Assembly (NCBI GenBank): GCA_028280065.1
Contig: JANQMN010000102.1
Coordinates: forward strand, 1 to 64,000
Length of the DNA: 64,000 nucleotides
Source: Hahella sp.
GTDB lineage: Bacteria; Pseudomonadota; Gammaproteobacteria; Pseudomonadales; Oleiphilaceae
Direction: 5' to 3'
This document shows positions 19,416-28,652 of the stretch, one piece after another. The notes beneath the pieces are model-generated. The model saw nothing but the letters and a program-made list of their open reading frames with translations. It was not told the DNA's origin and did not search any database. Both the position numbers and the translations under genes were made by a program. Each line of letters opens with the position of its first letter. Position 1 is the stretch's first letter.

Positions 19416-20375
19416 ATGCCCTCCAAGCTGAAACAGTTGCGAGAAATGACATCCGTCGTCGCCGATACCGGTGATATCAATGCAATCAAAAACCACCATC
19501 CCGATGACGCCACGACCAATCCGTCTCTATTGCTAAAGGCTGCGTCCCTGGAGGAATACCAGAGATTTTTCGCACAAGCCGCGGATTATGCGAAACAACA
19601 TGCGGAAGATGCTCCCACGCAAGTAATACATGCTTGCGATTATCTAGCAGTTAAGATCGGCAGTGAAATTGCTAGTGTGATTTCAGGAAGAATATCTACC
19701 GAAGTCGATGCCCGCCTTTCCTTTGATACAGAGAAAACCATCGCCAAGGCGCATGAGATTATCGGTCTTTACAACACCATGGGAATCAATCGCGAGCGAA
19801 TTCTGATAAAAATAGCGTCCACTTGGGAAGGTATACGCGCGGCGGAACAACTGGAGAAGGAAGGCATACACTGTAACCTGACCTTGTTATTTTCGTTTTA
19901 CCAGGCAGTCGCTTGCGCCGAGGCCGGGGTCACCCTCATATCGCCTTTTGTCGGCCGGATATACGATTGGTATAAAAAAGCCTTAAACAAAGACCACCTA
20001 AGTCCCGAAGAGGATCCGGGAGTTTTAGGTGTCCGCAAAATCTACGACTATTACAAAGAACATGGGTATCGCACTATAGTGATGGGCGCCAGCTTCCGAA
20101 ATGCCGGGCAAATCGAAGCCTTGGCAGGTTGCGACAAACTGACCATCAGTCCCGGGTTACTTTCCGAACTGGACGGCAACCAGGGAGATTTAACCCGGCA
20201 ACTCGAAGACCGGGGTGCGACGAAAACGCCGGGCAAAAAGTTGACTGAGGCGGAATTTCGCTGGAATCTTAATCAGGATCCGATGGCAACGGAAAAGCTT
20301 GCGGAGGGAATTCGTTTATTTGCCCAAGATCAGGAAAAATTGGAAAACCTGATCCTTAACTATCTCCGGCAATAG
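19416..20375 (+). CDS. tal: Transaldolase
   Basis: 319 residues, ATG 19416 with GGAG seven bases upstream. The enzyme moves a dihydroxyacetone unit between sugar phosphates in the non-oxidative pentose phosphate pathway. The Schiff-base Lys is residue 132 in [12 protein letters not shown]. Other signatures are [12 protein letters not shown] near the N-terminus, [27 protein letters not shown] and MGASFRN. Length and order match TalB-type subfamily 1. Its position before glgA links it loosely to the sugar genes of this region. Confidence 0.95.
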   Translation: MPSKLKQLREMTSVVADTGDINAIKNHHPDDATTNPSLLLKAASLEEYQRFFAQAADYAKQHAEDAPTQVIHACDYLAVKIGSEIASVISGRISTEVDARLSFDTEKTIAKAHEIIGLYNTMGINRERILIKIASTWEGIRAAEQLEKEGIHCNLTLLFSFYQAVACAEAGVTLISPFVGRIYDWYKKALNKDHLSPEEDPGVLGVRKIYDYYKEHGYRTIVMGASFRNAGQIEALAGCDKLTISPGLLSELDGNQGDLTRQLEDRGATKTPGKKLTEAEFRWNLNQDPMATEKLAEGIRLFAQDQEKLENLILNYLRQ

Positions 20376-20558
20376 CGGATAAACAGCGGACAAATATAAG
20401 AGAGCGATCCGCCTGTGCAGCCTTGCCACGGAAACCGAACCGGGCGGACTCAAGGGATTAACGCTGTTTCATGATAAGGAGTTTGTTTTTAAGCCAGGAG
20501 ATTCCAGCTGTTTCAGCCCGGTTTGATCGATAACGCTATGTCAAATTAACGAGGGATC

Positions 20559-22034
20559 ATGCAAAAACTCAAAATTCTGCTCGCTTCATCCGAAGTGGTG
20601 CCATTCGCCAAGACCGGTGGACTGGCCGACGTCGCCGGCGCACTTCCCAAAGCGCTGAGAGCGCTAGGCCACGATGTGCGTATTGTCATGCCCCGCTACT
20701 ATATTATCGATAAAGAGCAATTTGCTCTCAAGCACCTGGAAGGTGAATTGGGAGTACCGATGGGAAGCATGGGAGAAATTTGGGCCGGTGTATTTGAAGG
20801 CGTTATGCCGGGAACCGATATCCCGGTATATTTTATCGACCATGAAGGCATGTTCGGAAGAAAAGGCCTTTATGAAGAGAATGGATACTCCTTTCCCGAT
20901 AACGACAACCGTTTCGCCTTCTTAAGCAAAGCCGTGTTCCAACTCGCCAAGAAGTTACATTTTAAACCGGATATTATCCATGCGAACGATTGGCACACGG
21001 CTGCGATCCCGGTGCTGCTCAACACCCGATTTGCCAAAGACGATATTTTCAACGGTACGGCTTCGATTCTTACGATTCACAACCTCCAGCACCAAGGCCA
21101 TTTTTACGAAGGGCTTATGAACGTATTGGAAGTGCCTTGGGAGGAGTTTAACCCCCTATCCCTGGAATCCTGGGGCGGCGTCAATTTAATGAAGGGCGGC
21201 ATAGCCCATGCGGATATGGTAACCACAGTCAGCCCCACCTACGCCAAGGAAATTCAAACGTCCGAGTTCGGCTGGGGCCTGGAAAACCACGTTCACGGGC
21301 ATAACAAGAAGCTGGTGGGTATCATCAATGGCATTGATTATGACGAATGGAGCCCGGAAATCGATCCGTTCATTCCACAGCCGTACAACGCAGCCGACCT
21401 TAGCGGCAAGGCACTCGCCAAACAAGCGCTGCAAAAACACTTTAATCTCCCGCAGCGCAACGACATACCCTTGATCGGCTTTGTCGGGCGTCTGGCAACC
21501 CAAAAAGGCATCGAACTAATCGCCCATATCATGGGAGGCATGCTGCATTTGGATATACAGTTCGTATTGCTGGGCACCGGAGAAAGCTGGGCAGAACACT
21601 TTTTTACCGATGTGGCCGCCAAGTATCCTAACAAGTTTGCGACCCATATCGGTTACTCCAATAAACTGGCGCATCAAATCGAAGCGGCGAGCGATTACTT
21701 CCTGATGCCTTCCATTTTTGAACCCTGCGGTCTTAATCAGATTTACAGCCTCTGCTACGGCACGCTCCCGATCGTTCGCGCCACCGGCGGTCTTGACGAC
21801 ACCATAGAAAATTACGATCCGGAAACCGGCCAAGGCACCGGCTTTAAATTTGAATGGGCAACAGGCGATGCACTCTACGGTACCGTAAAGTGGGCCGTCG
21901 AAGCATGGTTTAACAAACCTGAACATATTGAAGCAATGAAAAAACGCGCCATGCTGGAGCGATTCGGTTGGGAAGATTCAGCCAGGGATTATGAAAAAGT
22001 CTATTACTATGCGTTGGGCAAACGCCGAGGATAG
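20559..22034 (+). CDS. glgA: Glycogen synthase (ADP-glucose), GT5
   Basis: 491 residues, ATG 20559 preceded by GAGGG. It extends alpha-1,4-glucan from ADP-glucose. Seen: KTGGLADVAGALPKALRALG (the KTGGL ADP-glucose motif at residues 19-23), HANDWHTA, TIHNLQHQG, IINGIDYDEWSPEID, GFVGRLATQKG and the GT5 C-terminal FEPCGLNQIYSLCYGTLPIVRATGGLDDT. Length is slightly above E. coli GlgA (477). No other glg gene is nearby in the window; a strong hairpin follows 15 bases after the stop. Confidence 0.96.
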   Translation: MQKLKILLASSEVVPFAKTGGLADVAGALPKALRALGHDVRIVMPRYYIIDKEQFALKHLEGELGVPMGSMGEIWAGVFEGVMPGTDIPVYFIDHEGMFGRKGLYEENGYSFPDNDNRFAFLSKAVFQLAKKLHFKPDIIHANDWHTAAIPVLLNTRFAKDDIFNGTASILTIHNLQHQGHFYEGLMNVLEVPWEEFNPLSLESWGGVNLMKGGIAHADMVTTVSPTYAKEIQTSEFGWGLENHVHGHNKKLVGIINGIDYDEWSPEIDPFIPQPYNAADLSGKALAKQALQKHFNLPQRNDIPLIGFVGRLATQKGIELIAHIMGGMLHLDIQFVLLGTGESWAEHFFTDVAAKYPNKFATHIGYSNKLAHQIEAASDYFLMPSIFEPCGLNQIYSLCYGTLPIVRATGGLDDTIENYDPETGQGTGFKFEWATGDALYGTVKWAVEAWFNKPEHIEAMKKRAMLERFGWEDSARDYEKVYYYALGKRRG

Positions 22035-22048
22035 GAATCGGAAACAAC

Positions 22049-22074
22049 AAAGGCTTTCCCGTCGGAAAGCCTTT
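22049..22074. terminator. Hairpin terminator between glgA and the porin gene
   Basis: A perfect 11-bp stem (AAAGGCTTTCC at 22049-22059 with GGAAAGCCTTT at 22064-22074) and a 4-base loop. On the minus strand the stem ends in TTTGTTGTTT, on the plus strand only in TTT. It lies between two genes that converge, so it may serve both. Confidence 0.7.
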
Positions 22075-22178
22075 GCCGAGAGCGGCATCCGTGTCCATCG
22101 CTAGGTTGTCACAACAACTTCTCCAAACACGGATCCGGAACTCAAGCAGGAAAACTTTCGTTACAAAACCGGTACAGG

Positions 22179-23375
22179 CTAGAACCAGATTTCAAATTCC
22201 CAGCCAATTCTCAGTTCGGAATTATCGTTGTCCTCATTTACAACGATCACCTCTTCATCACCGCCTATGTAGGTCACCATCAATCGGGTTACCGGACGCG
22301 CCCAATAGCCCATATCCAGTTGCAGCGAAGGACCTAAGGCAAACTTGTATTTGATCCCGTCTGCATCGGCGTTACCGCCCTGGTTATCAACATCGGTCAC
22401 CACACCCTCAAAAACCCAGGAGACATTTGCGGTAACCGCTTGATGAACTCTTGCCCCCGCCACCAGGAAGGTTTCTTCGTCTGCATAGGATTCAACATCG
22501 GAAACTTCATACAGCAGTACAGGATTAACATCCATACCGCTTACCGGACTGAACATTCCGTCGAAAATTAATCGGTATGCCTTGTCATCTTCGTCCTCGT
22601 TGAGTTGTTCCGAGCCAAGCTGATCAGCCTTAACTCCAGTACCTACCTGACCGATGATTTTACCTGAACCGTTGGTCAATCCGAAAAAGGAGTCCATTCC
22701 ATAGATGAATGTGCCGGTTAACGCTGATTCTGCCGTACCTTCATTAAAAGTGACGTCGTCAAAGTCGGAAGCCGCGGTATAAACCAGTTCGGTTTCAAAG
22801 GAACCGAAGCGGGCCCGAGCAGCGACAGTGTTTGCCGCGACATCACCATGCCAAGGCACTACTGAAGATGTATCTTCACCGGAATCACTTTGCAGAAACT
22901 GAATGTCGAAACTTTTTGACTCGTAGCCTAGTCCGGTACCTTTCAACCTACGCCACTTGTAGTCCAGAATGTGCACGTCGGCTTCCTGTTTGCGGGTACC
23001 CGCCCAGATGTTGGAGCCCTCAGGCAGAAAACTGAATCCGCCCATCTTCACATAGTTCCGGTCATTCTCCCATTGCGCGTTATGCTTGGCCGGATCGCCA
23101 TCCCAATAGTTGAATTCAAGATGGTAGTAAGCCCAGGAGCCATTATCCATTTCCCATTTCTTGGTTAACGCCGAGGCTATATAGGTATCGTACTCATTGC
23201 CAAATCGACCCAGGTGATGCTCGTCCTCTTTAATTGTGTTCTGGAAACTGCTGTTATAGCCACCGCCGGTCCTCATATAACCGGTCCAGTTAAACGAGTC
23301 GTCTGCAAAGCTGGTCAATGAAGTGCATGCCAAAGTAGTCACTAGCGCTAGATTGCCAATTTTTATATTTTTCAT
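22179..23375 (-). CDS. LamB-type maltoporin / carbohydrate porin
   Basis: 398 residues from ATG 23375 (AGAGG upstream); the longer frame to 23543 is rejected because the signal peptide starts at this Met (MKNIKIGNLALVTTLACTSL). The mature part opens FNWTGYMRTGGGYN and contains GRFGNEYDTY, SNIWAGTRKQEADVHILDYKW and a C-terminal WEFEIWF, the order seen in LamB trimeric porins; length fits. It would admit maltodextrins or related oligosaccharides through the outer membrane, in keeping with the amylase and amylosucrase genes. A 16-bp palindrome of LacI-family type lies 173 bases before the start, so repression by a sugar-sensing regulator is likely. No mal transporter is in the window. Confidence 0.85.
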   Translation of the reverse strand: MKNIKIGNLALVTTLACTSLTSFADDSFNWTGYMRTGGGYNSSFQNTIKEDEHHLGRFGNEYDTYIASALTKKWEMDNGSWAYYHLEFNYWDGDPAKHNAQWENDRNYVKMGGFSFLPEGSNIWAGTRKQEADVHILDYKWRRLKGTGLGYESKSFDIQFLQSDSGEDTSSVVPWHGDVAANTVAARARFGSFETELVYTAASDFDDVTFNEGTAESALTGTFIYGMDSFFGLTNGSGKIIGQVGTGVKADQLGSEQLNEDEDDKAYRLIFDGMFSPVSGMDVNPVLLYEVSDVESYADEETFLVAGARVHQAVTANVSWVFEGVVTDVDNQGGNADADGIKYKFALGPSLQLDMGYWARPVTRLMVTYIGGDEEVIVVNEDNDNSELRIGWEFEIWF

Positions 23376-23978
23376 CCAATTACCTCTTATTGTCTGTACA
23401 CCTTTCACATCAACACCGGGATTAGATTCTCCCTGCTGACAAAGACACCAATCCAAATCCGCACTCAGAAGTAAAAAACTTCGGCCTAGAAGAAACGGAA
23501 AGACTTTGAAATGTTGGTAGGCTGGATTGTTACAGAAATGCAATGCTGTGTAAACGTTTACACTTCGTTTTTTATTCTTAAATGTGTTTTTAATTTCTAA
23601 AAATTGATCTGAGACGGATATATCGACTATAAATTGATCGAATATGATCTTTATTGTATTAAATTATTCGTTATAGGAATAAAAATGGTATCGTTACCAT
23701 CATCAACTAGGAGAATACATAGGCAATCCCTCATCCACAAATCCCGGTTTCCGGACGAGACCCAACAGGTCAACACGGAGGCGCTGAATCACTTGTCGGG
23801 ATCGAAACGAATGGCATAACCCATTGATTTTAATAAAAACACACCTGTTTTGGTTGTTGCCTTGGAGAAGAACAGAGAACGATTTCACCGAAGAAAGGAC
23901 ATAAGAGGAGCAGATCCGGCGTTTTCTCAGATAGTACGAACTAACGCATGGAGCAAGCTAAAAAGCGGGAAGTTGCCC
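23376..23978. other. Regulatory gap upstream of the porin gene
   Basis: 603 AT-rich bases between the porin gene and an SDR gene. It holds the palindrome at 23548-23563 and a second weaker one at 23685-23700 (ATGGTA-TCGT-TACCAT), spaced about 137 bases apart centre to centre. Small open frames inside (for example 23634-23819) have no support. No convincing -35/-10 pair was identified. Confidence 0.5.
23548..23563. promoter_or_regulatory. Candidate LacI-family operator
   Basis: GTGTAAACGTTTACAC is a perfect 16-bp palindrome with a central CG. This is the build of operators for LacI/GalR-family sugar repressors. It sits upstream of the maltoporin gene, where such control would be expected. The cognate repressor is not in the window. 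Confidence 0.65.
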
Positions 23979-24983
23979 TTAGTTTAAAAAGGTGCTTCCC
24001 AGGAAACCTTCGATTAAACGGGCTTCCTGTTCGGCGGATAACAGCTCCTCTTGTATACATGGCAGCATGATTTGATCCCGGTCGCTGTTCTGCATCCATG
24101 CCTTCACTTTCGCTAAAGTGGATTCAAACGGCATTAAGGTTAAACCGGAACGCACGGCTTTTTCGTTGGAAACATTCATATACCGACTTTCCGAGCCATA
24201 CCTGGAACGAAAAAGTGGCAGCTCACGGAAGCTGATGCCGGCATTCTCCAGATATTCAGACGCCACCCAAACATAATCCTCAATCCCCAATAGCTCCAAA
24301 AAATCCGACCAAATCAGCTTTTCCCCAGACAGATTGAACGTATCAAACAGTTGTATTTCAGCCAATGTGACGCTAAAACCAGCGACATCCTGGACATCGA
24401 CAACCTGCAAAAAGTCGACCCCATCGCCAGGGGCTAATACTCTAATTCGCTCCTGGGATTTTAAAATCCAATAGACCAGCCTACCCGATAGATCCTGCGG
24501 TCCGACGACAACCTGAGGCCGTAAAATACTCAGCGCGGCCGGGAAGTATTCTTTAACAATCCTTTCGCAGGAAGCTTTTAACAAGCCGTAGGTTCGGTTA
24601 TCAATTTCAGTCATCGTCTCATCGACCGACGGATGCAACGGGTCATTCTCCGTTAACGGATGATCGGCAGAAGCATCCAGGGCTTTTATCGAACTGAAGT
24701 AGATGTAGTGATTGACTTTACCCCGCAAAACTTCGGAACTTGCTCTGATTTGTAACGGCGTGTAACCACTCAGGTCAAAACACACATCCCAACACCCGTT
24801 TCTCAATGCGTCCAAACCTGCTTGCCCTGCCGAACGGTCTCCAAACAAGCGCTCTACCTGGGGAGGGAGCTTGTCCGCCGTTTCGCCTCGCGACAAAACG
24901 CTTACCTTATACCCACGTGTAACACATAGCTCGACAATGTGGCTTCCTATAAAACCCGTTCCGCCTAAAATCAAGATCTTCAT
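23979..24983 (-). CDS. NAD-dependent epimerase/dehydratase (extended SDR)
   Basis: 334 residues. The Rossmann start ILILGGTGFIGSHIVELC gives the extended-SDR GxxGxxG motif (residues 7-13), followed by YIYFSSIKALD and the catalytic pair in YGLLKASCE (YxxxK). ILRPQVVVGPQD and a C-terminal substrate domain follow. Such proteins act on nucleotide sugars or similar; isoflavone-reductase-like or mRNA-binding-type relatives are also possible. No substrate can be read from the neighbours, as it stands alone between two long gaps. Confidence 0.75.
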   Translation of the reverse strand: MKILILGGTGFIGSHIVELCVTRGYKVSVLSRGETADKLPPQVERLFGDRSAGQAGLDALRNGCWDVCFDLSGYTPLQIRASSEVLRGKVNHYIYFSSIKALDASADHPLTENDPLHPSVDETMTEIDNRTYGLLKASCERIVKEYFPAALSILRPQVVVGPQDLSGRLVYWILKSQERIRVLAPGDGVDFLQVVDVQDVAGFSVTLAEIQLFDTFNLSGEKLIWSDFLELLGIEDYVWVASEYLENAGISFRELPLFRSRYGSESRYMNVSNEKAVRSGLTLMPFESTLAKVKAWMQNSDRDQIMLPCIQEELLSAEQEARLIEGFLGSTFLN

Positions 24984-25576
24984 TGACTATATTCCCGTGC
25001 TCAACTTGCCTACTTGCTTAAGCAATAAATTTATTCTCGCTTAACATCCAACATATAATGCCAACAATGGATGAAAACAAACATCCGGCACAATATGATC
25101 AGCAAAAATATCTGCAGCCCGTTGTAACTGTCGATGCGGCGCTTTTTACTTTCCGTGAAAGCGCTTTAAAGTGCCTTCCGGTCAAGCGGACCAATCACCC
25201 CGAGCAGACGAGCAGAACAAATGGGCTCTACCGGGCGGCTTTGTGCATCCTGCAGAAGACGGCTGCTCTGAGATTACTGCGTGAAAAAAGCTGCTGCCGC
25301 CTATAATTTTGTCCGCTACATTGGTGTATAAGGGGACGGACAAAGCATTAATAACCGCCAGAGTCCGGTGAACCCTTTCATAAGGTGTTTCAGCACAGCG
25401 AAGGATCAATTAAGACTATTTCCATAGGTGCTTGGATTGGGGGATGAGAAATAATGCATTTAGGGCTAAGCTAATTACTCCCGGCAGAGAGAATCAGTCC
25501 AATTACAAAGCTTTCGAGTATAGTGCCGAGTGGGCTTGACAGAACAAACCAACACTGACTTCAAAGGATATGCTTT
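24984..25576. other. Non-coding gap
   Basis: 593 bases without a credible gene. An inverted repeat TTGTCCG (25309-25315) / CGGACAA (25337-25343) with a 21-base spacer lies inside; its meaning is unknown. TTGACA occurs at 25537-25542, about 35 bases before the next gene's ATG, with no matching -10. The 82-codon frame at 25058-25306 has no ribosome site or recognisable content. Confidence 0.4.
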
Positions 25577-25981
25577 ATGTACTATGTAAAATTTGATGGG
25601 GAACGAATTGGCAGCTCCTATCTTGAGAATGGCGATCCGGAAATATTTTCTGTGTCAGGCTCCTTCACCAATGTCGGCGGTGCTGAGGCGTTAGCCAAAT
25701 GGTTAAAGCACCTGGGAGGGACTGAAGAAGAAGGCACGACTCATTTAGTGCTAAATGAGAAGTTTTCCATGGAAACGGCGGAAGAAGAAAACATTAGCTA
25801 CACCGAGGCAACCCTCATTGCCATTCCGGACAGCGACGAGGCCTACATCGATGTTACCGGAGTTCCGGAAGAATCTTACAGAGCGATCTTTGCCAAGTTG
25901 GTTGACGCATATGAAAATCCTAAGCCTGAGCTTTCACTGCAGGATAAGATTAAAGCGTTAAAAAATAAGAATATCGTCTAA
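25577..25981 (+). CDS. Hypothetical acidic cytoplasmic protein
   Basis: 134 residues, ATG 25577 with AAGGAT upstream. No signal peptide or membrane helix. It is acidic with a run of Glu around residues 48-75 and ends in a basic helix (LQDKIKALKNKNIV). No family is recognised. Codon use is ordinary and the ribosome site is good, so it is probably a real gene. It converges on the coiled-coil gene at 26098. Confidence 0.55.
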   Translation: MYYVKFDGERIGSSYLENGDPEIFSVSGSFTNVGGAEALAKWLKHLGGTEEEGTTHLVLNEKFSMETAEEENISYTEATLIAIPDSDEAYIDVTGVPEESYRAIFAKLVDAYENPKPELSLQDKIKALKNKNIV

Positions 25982-26038
25982 CCCGCCTTCTCATAAGGCT
26001 CAGACTGGAAAAAGAACCGGAAATTCGACTCTTTGACA

Positions 26039-26076
26039 GCATAGAGGTGCTTACATCAGACCTCTTACTGCTATGC
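26039..26076. terminator. Possible hairpin between convergent genes
   Basis: GCATAGAGGT at 26039-26048 can pair with ACCT at 26060-26063 and CTATGC at 26071-26076, with an interrupted stem. It lies between two converging genes. No T-run is seen, so the call is weak. Confidence 0.3.
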
Positions 26077-26097
26077 GAGCTGTGTTAAAACCGTCAC

Positions 26098-26406
26098 CTA
26101 ATGATTGCCAGCCATATGTGGGGAGTGGGCCGTAATTTCCGCCAGCTCTTCATCGGATTCCTCCATTTCCCTCAATTCTTCTTCGCTGGCATTGACGACC
26201 ACCTCCAATTTCGCCTCCACCGCTTCCATTTTGTTGAGCAGTTGACGCACCCTTTCTTCTTTCGCCCGCTCAAGGCATTCCTCTTGCGCTTCCGTTTTCA
26301 TAGTGGATTTATGCGACTTGGCAATACACTTCGCCTCGTCAATCCGCTTCTGAATATCGTCAATTTCTTGGTGCAACTTCTTAGCAATGGTTTCTTTTAA
26401 AGTCAT
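26098..26406 (-). CDS. Small coiled-coil protein
   Basis: 102 residues, ATG 26406 with GGAG seven bases upstream. The chain is almost wholly charged and helical (heptad-like spacing of Ile/Leu over residues 3-85) and ends in HSPHMAGNH. No signal peptide; two Cys. It follows lolD on the same strand after 201 bases and is unlikely to be a Lol component. No family recognised; likely a cytoplasmic oligomer or adaptor. Confidence 0.55.
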   Translation of the reverse strand: MTLKETIAKKLHQEIDDIQKRIDEAKCIAKSHKSTMKTEAQEECLERAKEERVRQLLNKMEAVEAKLEVVVNASEEELREMEESDEELAEITAHSPHMAGNH

Positions 26407-26607
26407 GAGGATGCTCCGGCGGTTTTATCGTGCATATTCATCATTGATAGCATTCAGGGGCTACATTTCAGTGTCCGACAAGCTCCCTAAGATCAGATTT
26501 CGTCTCCCCATCCGGCCAATCTAGCGGGAAAATGTGTAGCATTAATTGATTTTCCGCAGTTAGCGGTTCGAAATTTCCTCGTGCGATTCGTAAATTTCCA
26601 ACAGGGC

Positions 26608-27291
26608 CTAAGAGTGTACTGAGAGCAAGCCTTCTTTCAAAACATAGGTTCTATCCATATGGCCAGCAAGTTCGGGATCATGGGTGACCAAAACGAAGCT
26701 GATGGCATCGGCTCTAACGAGCTCCCAAAGCATGTTTTCCACGGCGGCGGCAGAATGTGGATCAAGATTGCCCGTCGGCTCATCCATTAGTACGCAGGAA
26801 GGTCTTGGCGCCAAGGCCCTAGCTATTGCGACGCGTTGCCGTTCGCCCCCGGAAAGTTGGCTTGGCTTGTGTTTAACCCGCTCGGCCAGTCCCACTTTTT
26901 GCAACCAGTGTGCCGCTTCTTTAGCGGCTTGTTTCGGGGCAGCACCGCGAATGAGCAGGGGCATTGCGACGTTTTCCAAAGCGCTAAACTCTGGCAAAAG
27001 ATGATGAAACTGATAAACGAAGCCGACATGCCGATTGCGAAGCGCAGACTTACGGCCTTCATCCAAATTACCGACTTCCTGGCCATGCACGGTTACGCTT
27101 CCCGAAGTAGGCGTATCCAGCGCTCCCAGTATATTCAGCAACGTCGATTTACCCGATCCGGAAGCGCCGACAATTGCCATGGTTTCACCTTCACCTACCT
27201 CAAGATCAATGCCACAGAGAATCTCTATTTCAGTCTTACCCTGCACGTAGGACTTGCGGATATCCCGCGCTATCAACACGTTACTACTCAT
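26608..27291 (-). CDS. lolD: Lipoprotein export ATPase LolD
   Basis: 227 residues. ATPase of the inner-membrane ABC complex that releases lipoproteins to LolA. Walker A GASGSGKST, signature LSGGERQRVAIARAL and Walker B CVLMDEPTGNLD are intact. The LolD-type stretch YQFHHLLPEFSALENVAMPL is present and separates it from MacB/FtsE relatives. Its start overlaps the end of the lolC/E gene by 8 bases, so the two are coupled. Confidence 0.93.
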   Translation of the reverse strand: MSSNVLIARDIRKSYVQGKTEIEILCGIDLEVGEGETMAIVGASGSGKSTLLNILGALDTPTSGSVTVHGQEVGNLDEGRKSALRNRHVGFVYQFHHLLPEFSALENVAMPLLIRGAAPKQAAKEAAHWLQKVGLAERVKHKPSQLSGGERQRVAIARALAPRPSCVLMDEPTGNLDPHSAAAVENMLWELVRADAISFVLVTHDPELAGHMDRTYVLKEGLLSVHS

Positions 27292-28525
27292 AACGTAGCG
27301 CTTCCGCAGGTTGGATTTTGGAAGCGCGCCAAGCGGGGTAAATAGTAGCTAGAAAACTAAGAATTAATGAGGAGCTAGTAATCCACAATACGTCTAGCCA
27401 CTCTAGTTCAGATGGTAAATAACTTATGAAATAAACATCTGGACTCAAAAACTGGATTCCAAATAGCCGCTCTATCGAGTTAATAATATCACTGAAGTTT
27501 AGAGCTAATGTAATTCCCAAGAGACAGCCAATAGAAGTACCCGCAACCCCAATAACAGACCCTTGAACAATAAAAGTTCTGAGAATTAGCGCTGGAGTAG
27601 CGCCTAAAGTCCTTAGAATAGCAACATCCGGTTCCTTGTCCGTCACTGTCATAACTAAAGACGAAATGATATTAAAAGCTGCAACTAATATAATGAACAT
27701 CAATAGTAATCCGACTAGAAATTTCTCCATACCTATGGCTCGAAATAGATTACCGTGAGTTCTTGTCCAGTCGCTGGCGTAGTAGTTACTGCCTAACCTA
27801 CTCGCGATATCCCATGCAACTGCTTGAGCCGAAAACAAATCCTTAAGCTTTAATCGCAAACCTTCGACAGCGGCCCCATATCGCTTAAGTTTTGCGGCAT
27901 CTTCAAGGTGAATTATTGCGAGATTGGCATCCAATTCGGCTCCAACGCTAAAAATCCCCTTGACTGTAAATCGCTTCATTCTAGGAAATACTCCGGCAGG
28001 GGTAATTGATGCCTCGGGTAACATTAAAGTTACTTTATCGCCAATCTGCACCCGTAAGGAGCTAGCCAGAATATCACCTAACAGAATTCCAAACTCCCCC
28101 GCTTGCAATTCATTAAGTGAACCTCTCTGAAAATGATTTTGAACGATTGAAACAGATGGTTCGAGCAACGGATCAATACCATTTATCATGACACCGTGAA
28201 CGTTACCTTCCGCCGTTGCCAGACCCTGGGCATGAATAAATGGTGCGACACCGATCACTTCGGGGTGTTGCACAATATCTTCCCGCAATGCTTGCCATGC
28301 TTTGATGGGTGCGTAGCCCTTCACCACGGCATGGGGCACCATGCCGAGAATACGCTGACGCAACTCCCTGTCGAAACCGTTCATCACGGACATCACGGTA
28401 ATTAGAATCATGACACCAAGAATAAGCCCAATCATGGAGGCAAATGAAATAAAGGAGATAAAGTGATTGTCTCTTTTGGCGGCCGTATACCGGAGGCCGA
28501 CAAACAGACTGAGAGGTTTATACAT
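27284..28525 (-). CDS. Lipoprotein-releasing membrane subunit, LolC/LolE (LolF-like) family
   Basis: 413 residues. Four membrane helices in the 1+3 layout: about 25-47 (FASMIGLILGVMILITVMSV), about 270-295, about 315-345 and about 380-400. The start FVGLRYTAAKRDNHFISFIS and MNGFDRELRQRILGMVPHA are LolC/E-type; a large periplasmic domain lies between helices 1 and 2. Only one such gene flanks lolD, whereas enteric and pseudomonad loci carry lolC and lolE, so it may act as a LolF-type homodimer, or a second gene lies elsewhere. The stretch about 27340-28200 is AT-rich (30-38 percent GC in lines I counted) while both ends are 55-58 percent, so the gene is a composition mosaic. Confidence 0.88.
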   Translation of the reverse strand: MYKPLSLFVGLRYTAAKRDNHFISFISFASMIGLILGVMILITVMSVMNGFDRELRQRILGMVPHAVVKGYAPIKAWQALREDIVQHPEVIGVAPFIHAQGLATAEGNVHGVMINGIDPLLEPSVSIVQNHFQRGSLNELQAGEFGILLGDILASSLRVQIGDKVTLMLPEASITPAGVFPRMKRFTVKGIFSVGAELDANLAIIHLEDAAKLKRYGAAVEGLRLKLKDLFSAQAVAWDIASRLGSNYYASDWTRTHGNLFRAIGMEKFLVGLLLMFIILVAAFNIISSLVMTVTDKEPDVAILRTLGATPALILRTFIVQGSVIGVAGTSIGCLLGITLALNFSDIINSIERLFGIQFLSPDVYFISYLPSELEWLDVLWITSSSLILSFLATIYPAWRASKIQPAEALRYE

Positions 28526-28652
28526 GAATTGTTCGCGCTGCTCGCCTTTCCATACTCAAGCCTGCCACTATAATCGATTCCGTGCATATCGACTACACTA
28601 AGAAGAAACTGTTTCGAAACCGTAACCGCCCGAGAGAAAAAGCTAAAATTCG

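Noticed and set aside
22179-23543. Longer porin frame starting at 23543
   Set aside because: The extra 56 residues precede a clear signal peptide and ribosome site at 23375.
23634-23819. 61-codon open frame
   Set aside because: No ribosome site or content; lies in the porin regulatory gap.
25058-25306. 82-codon open frame
   Set aside because: No ribosome site and no recognisable content; lies in a probable non-coding gap.
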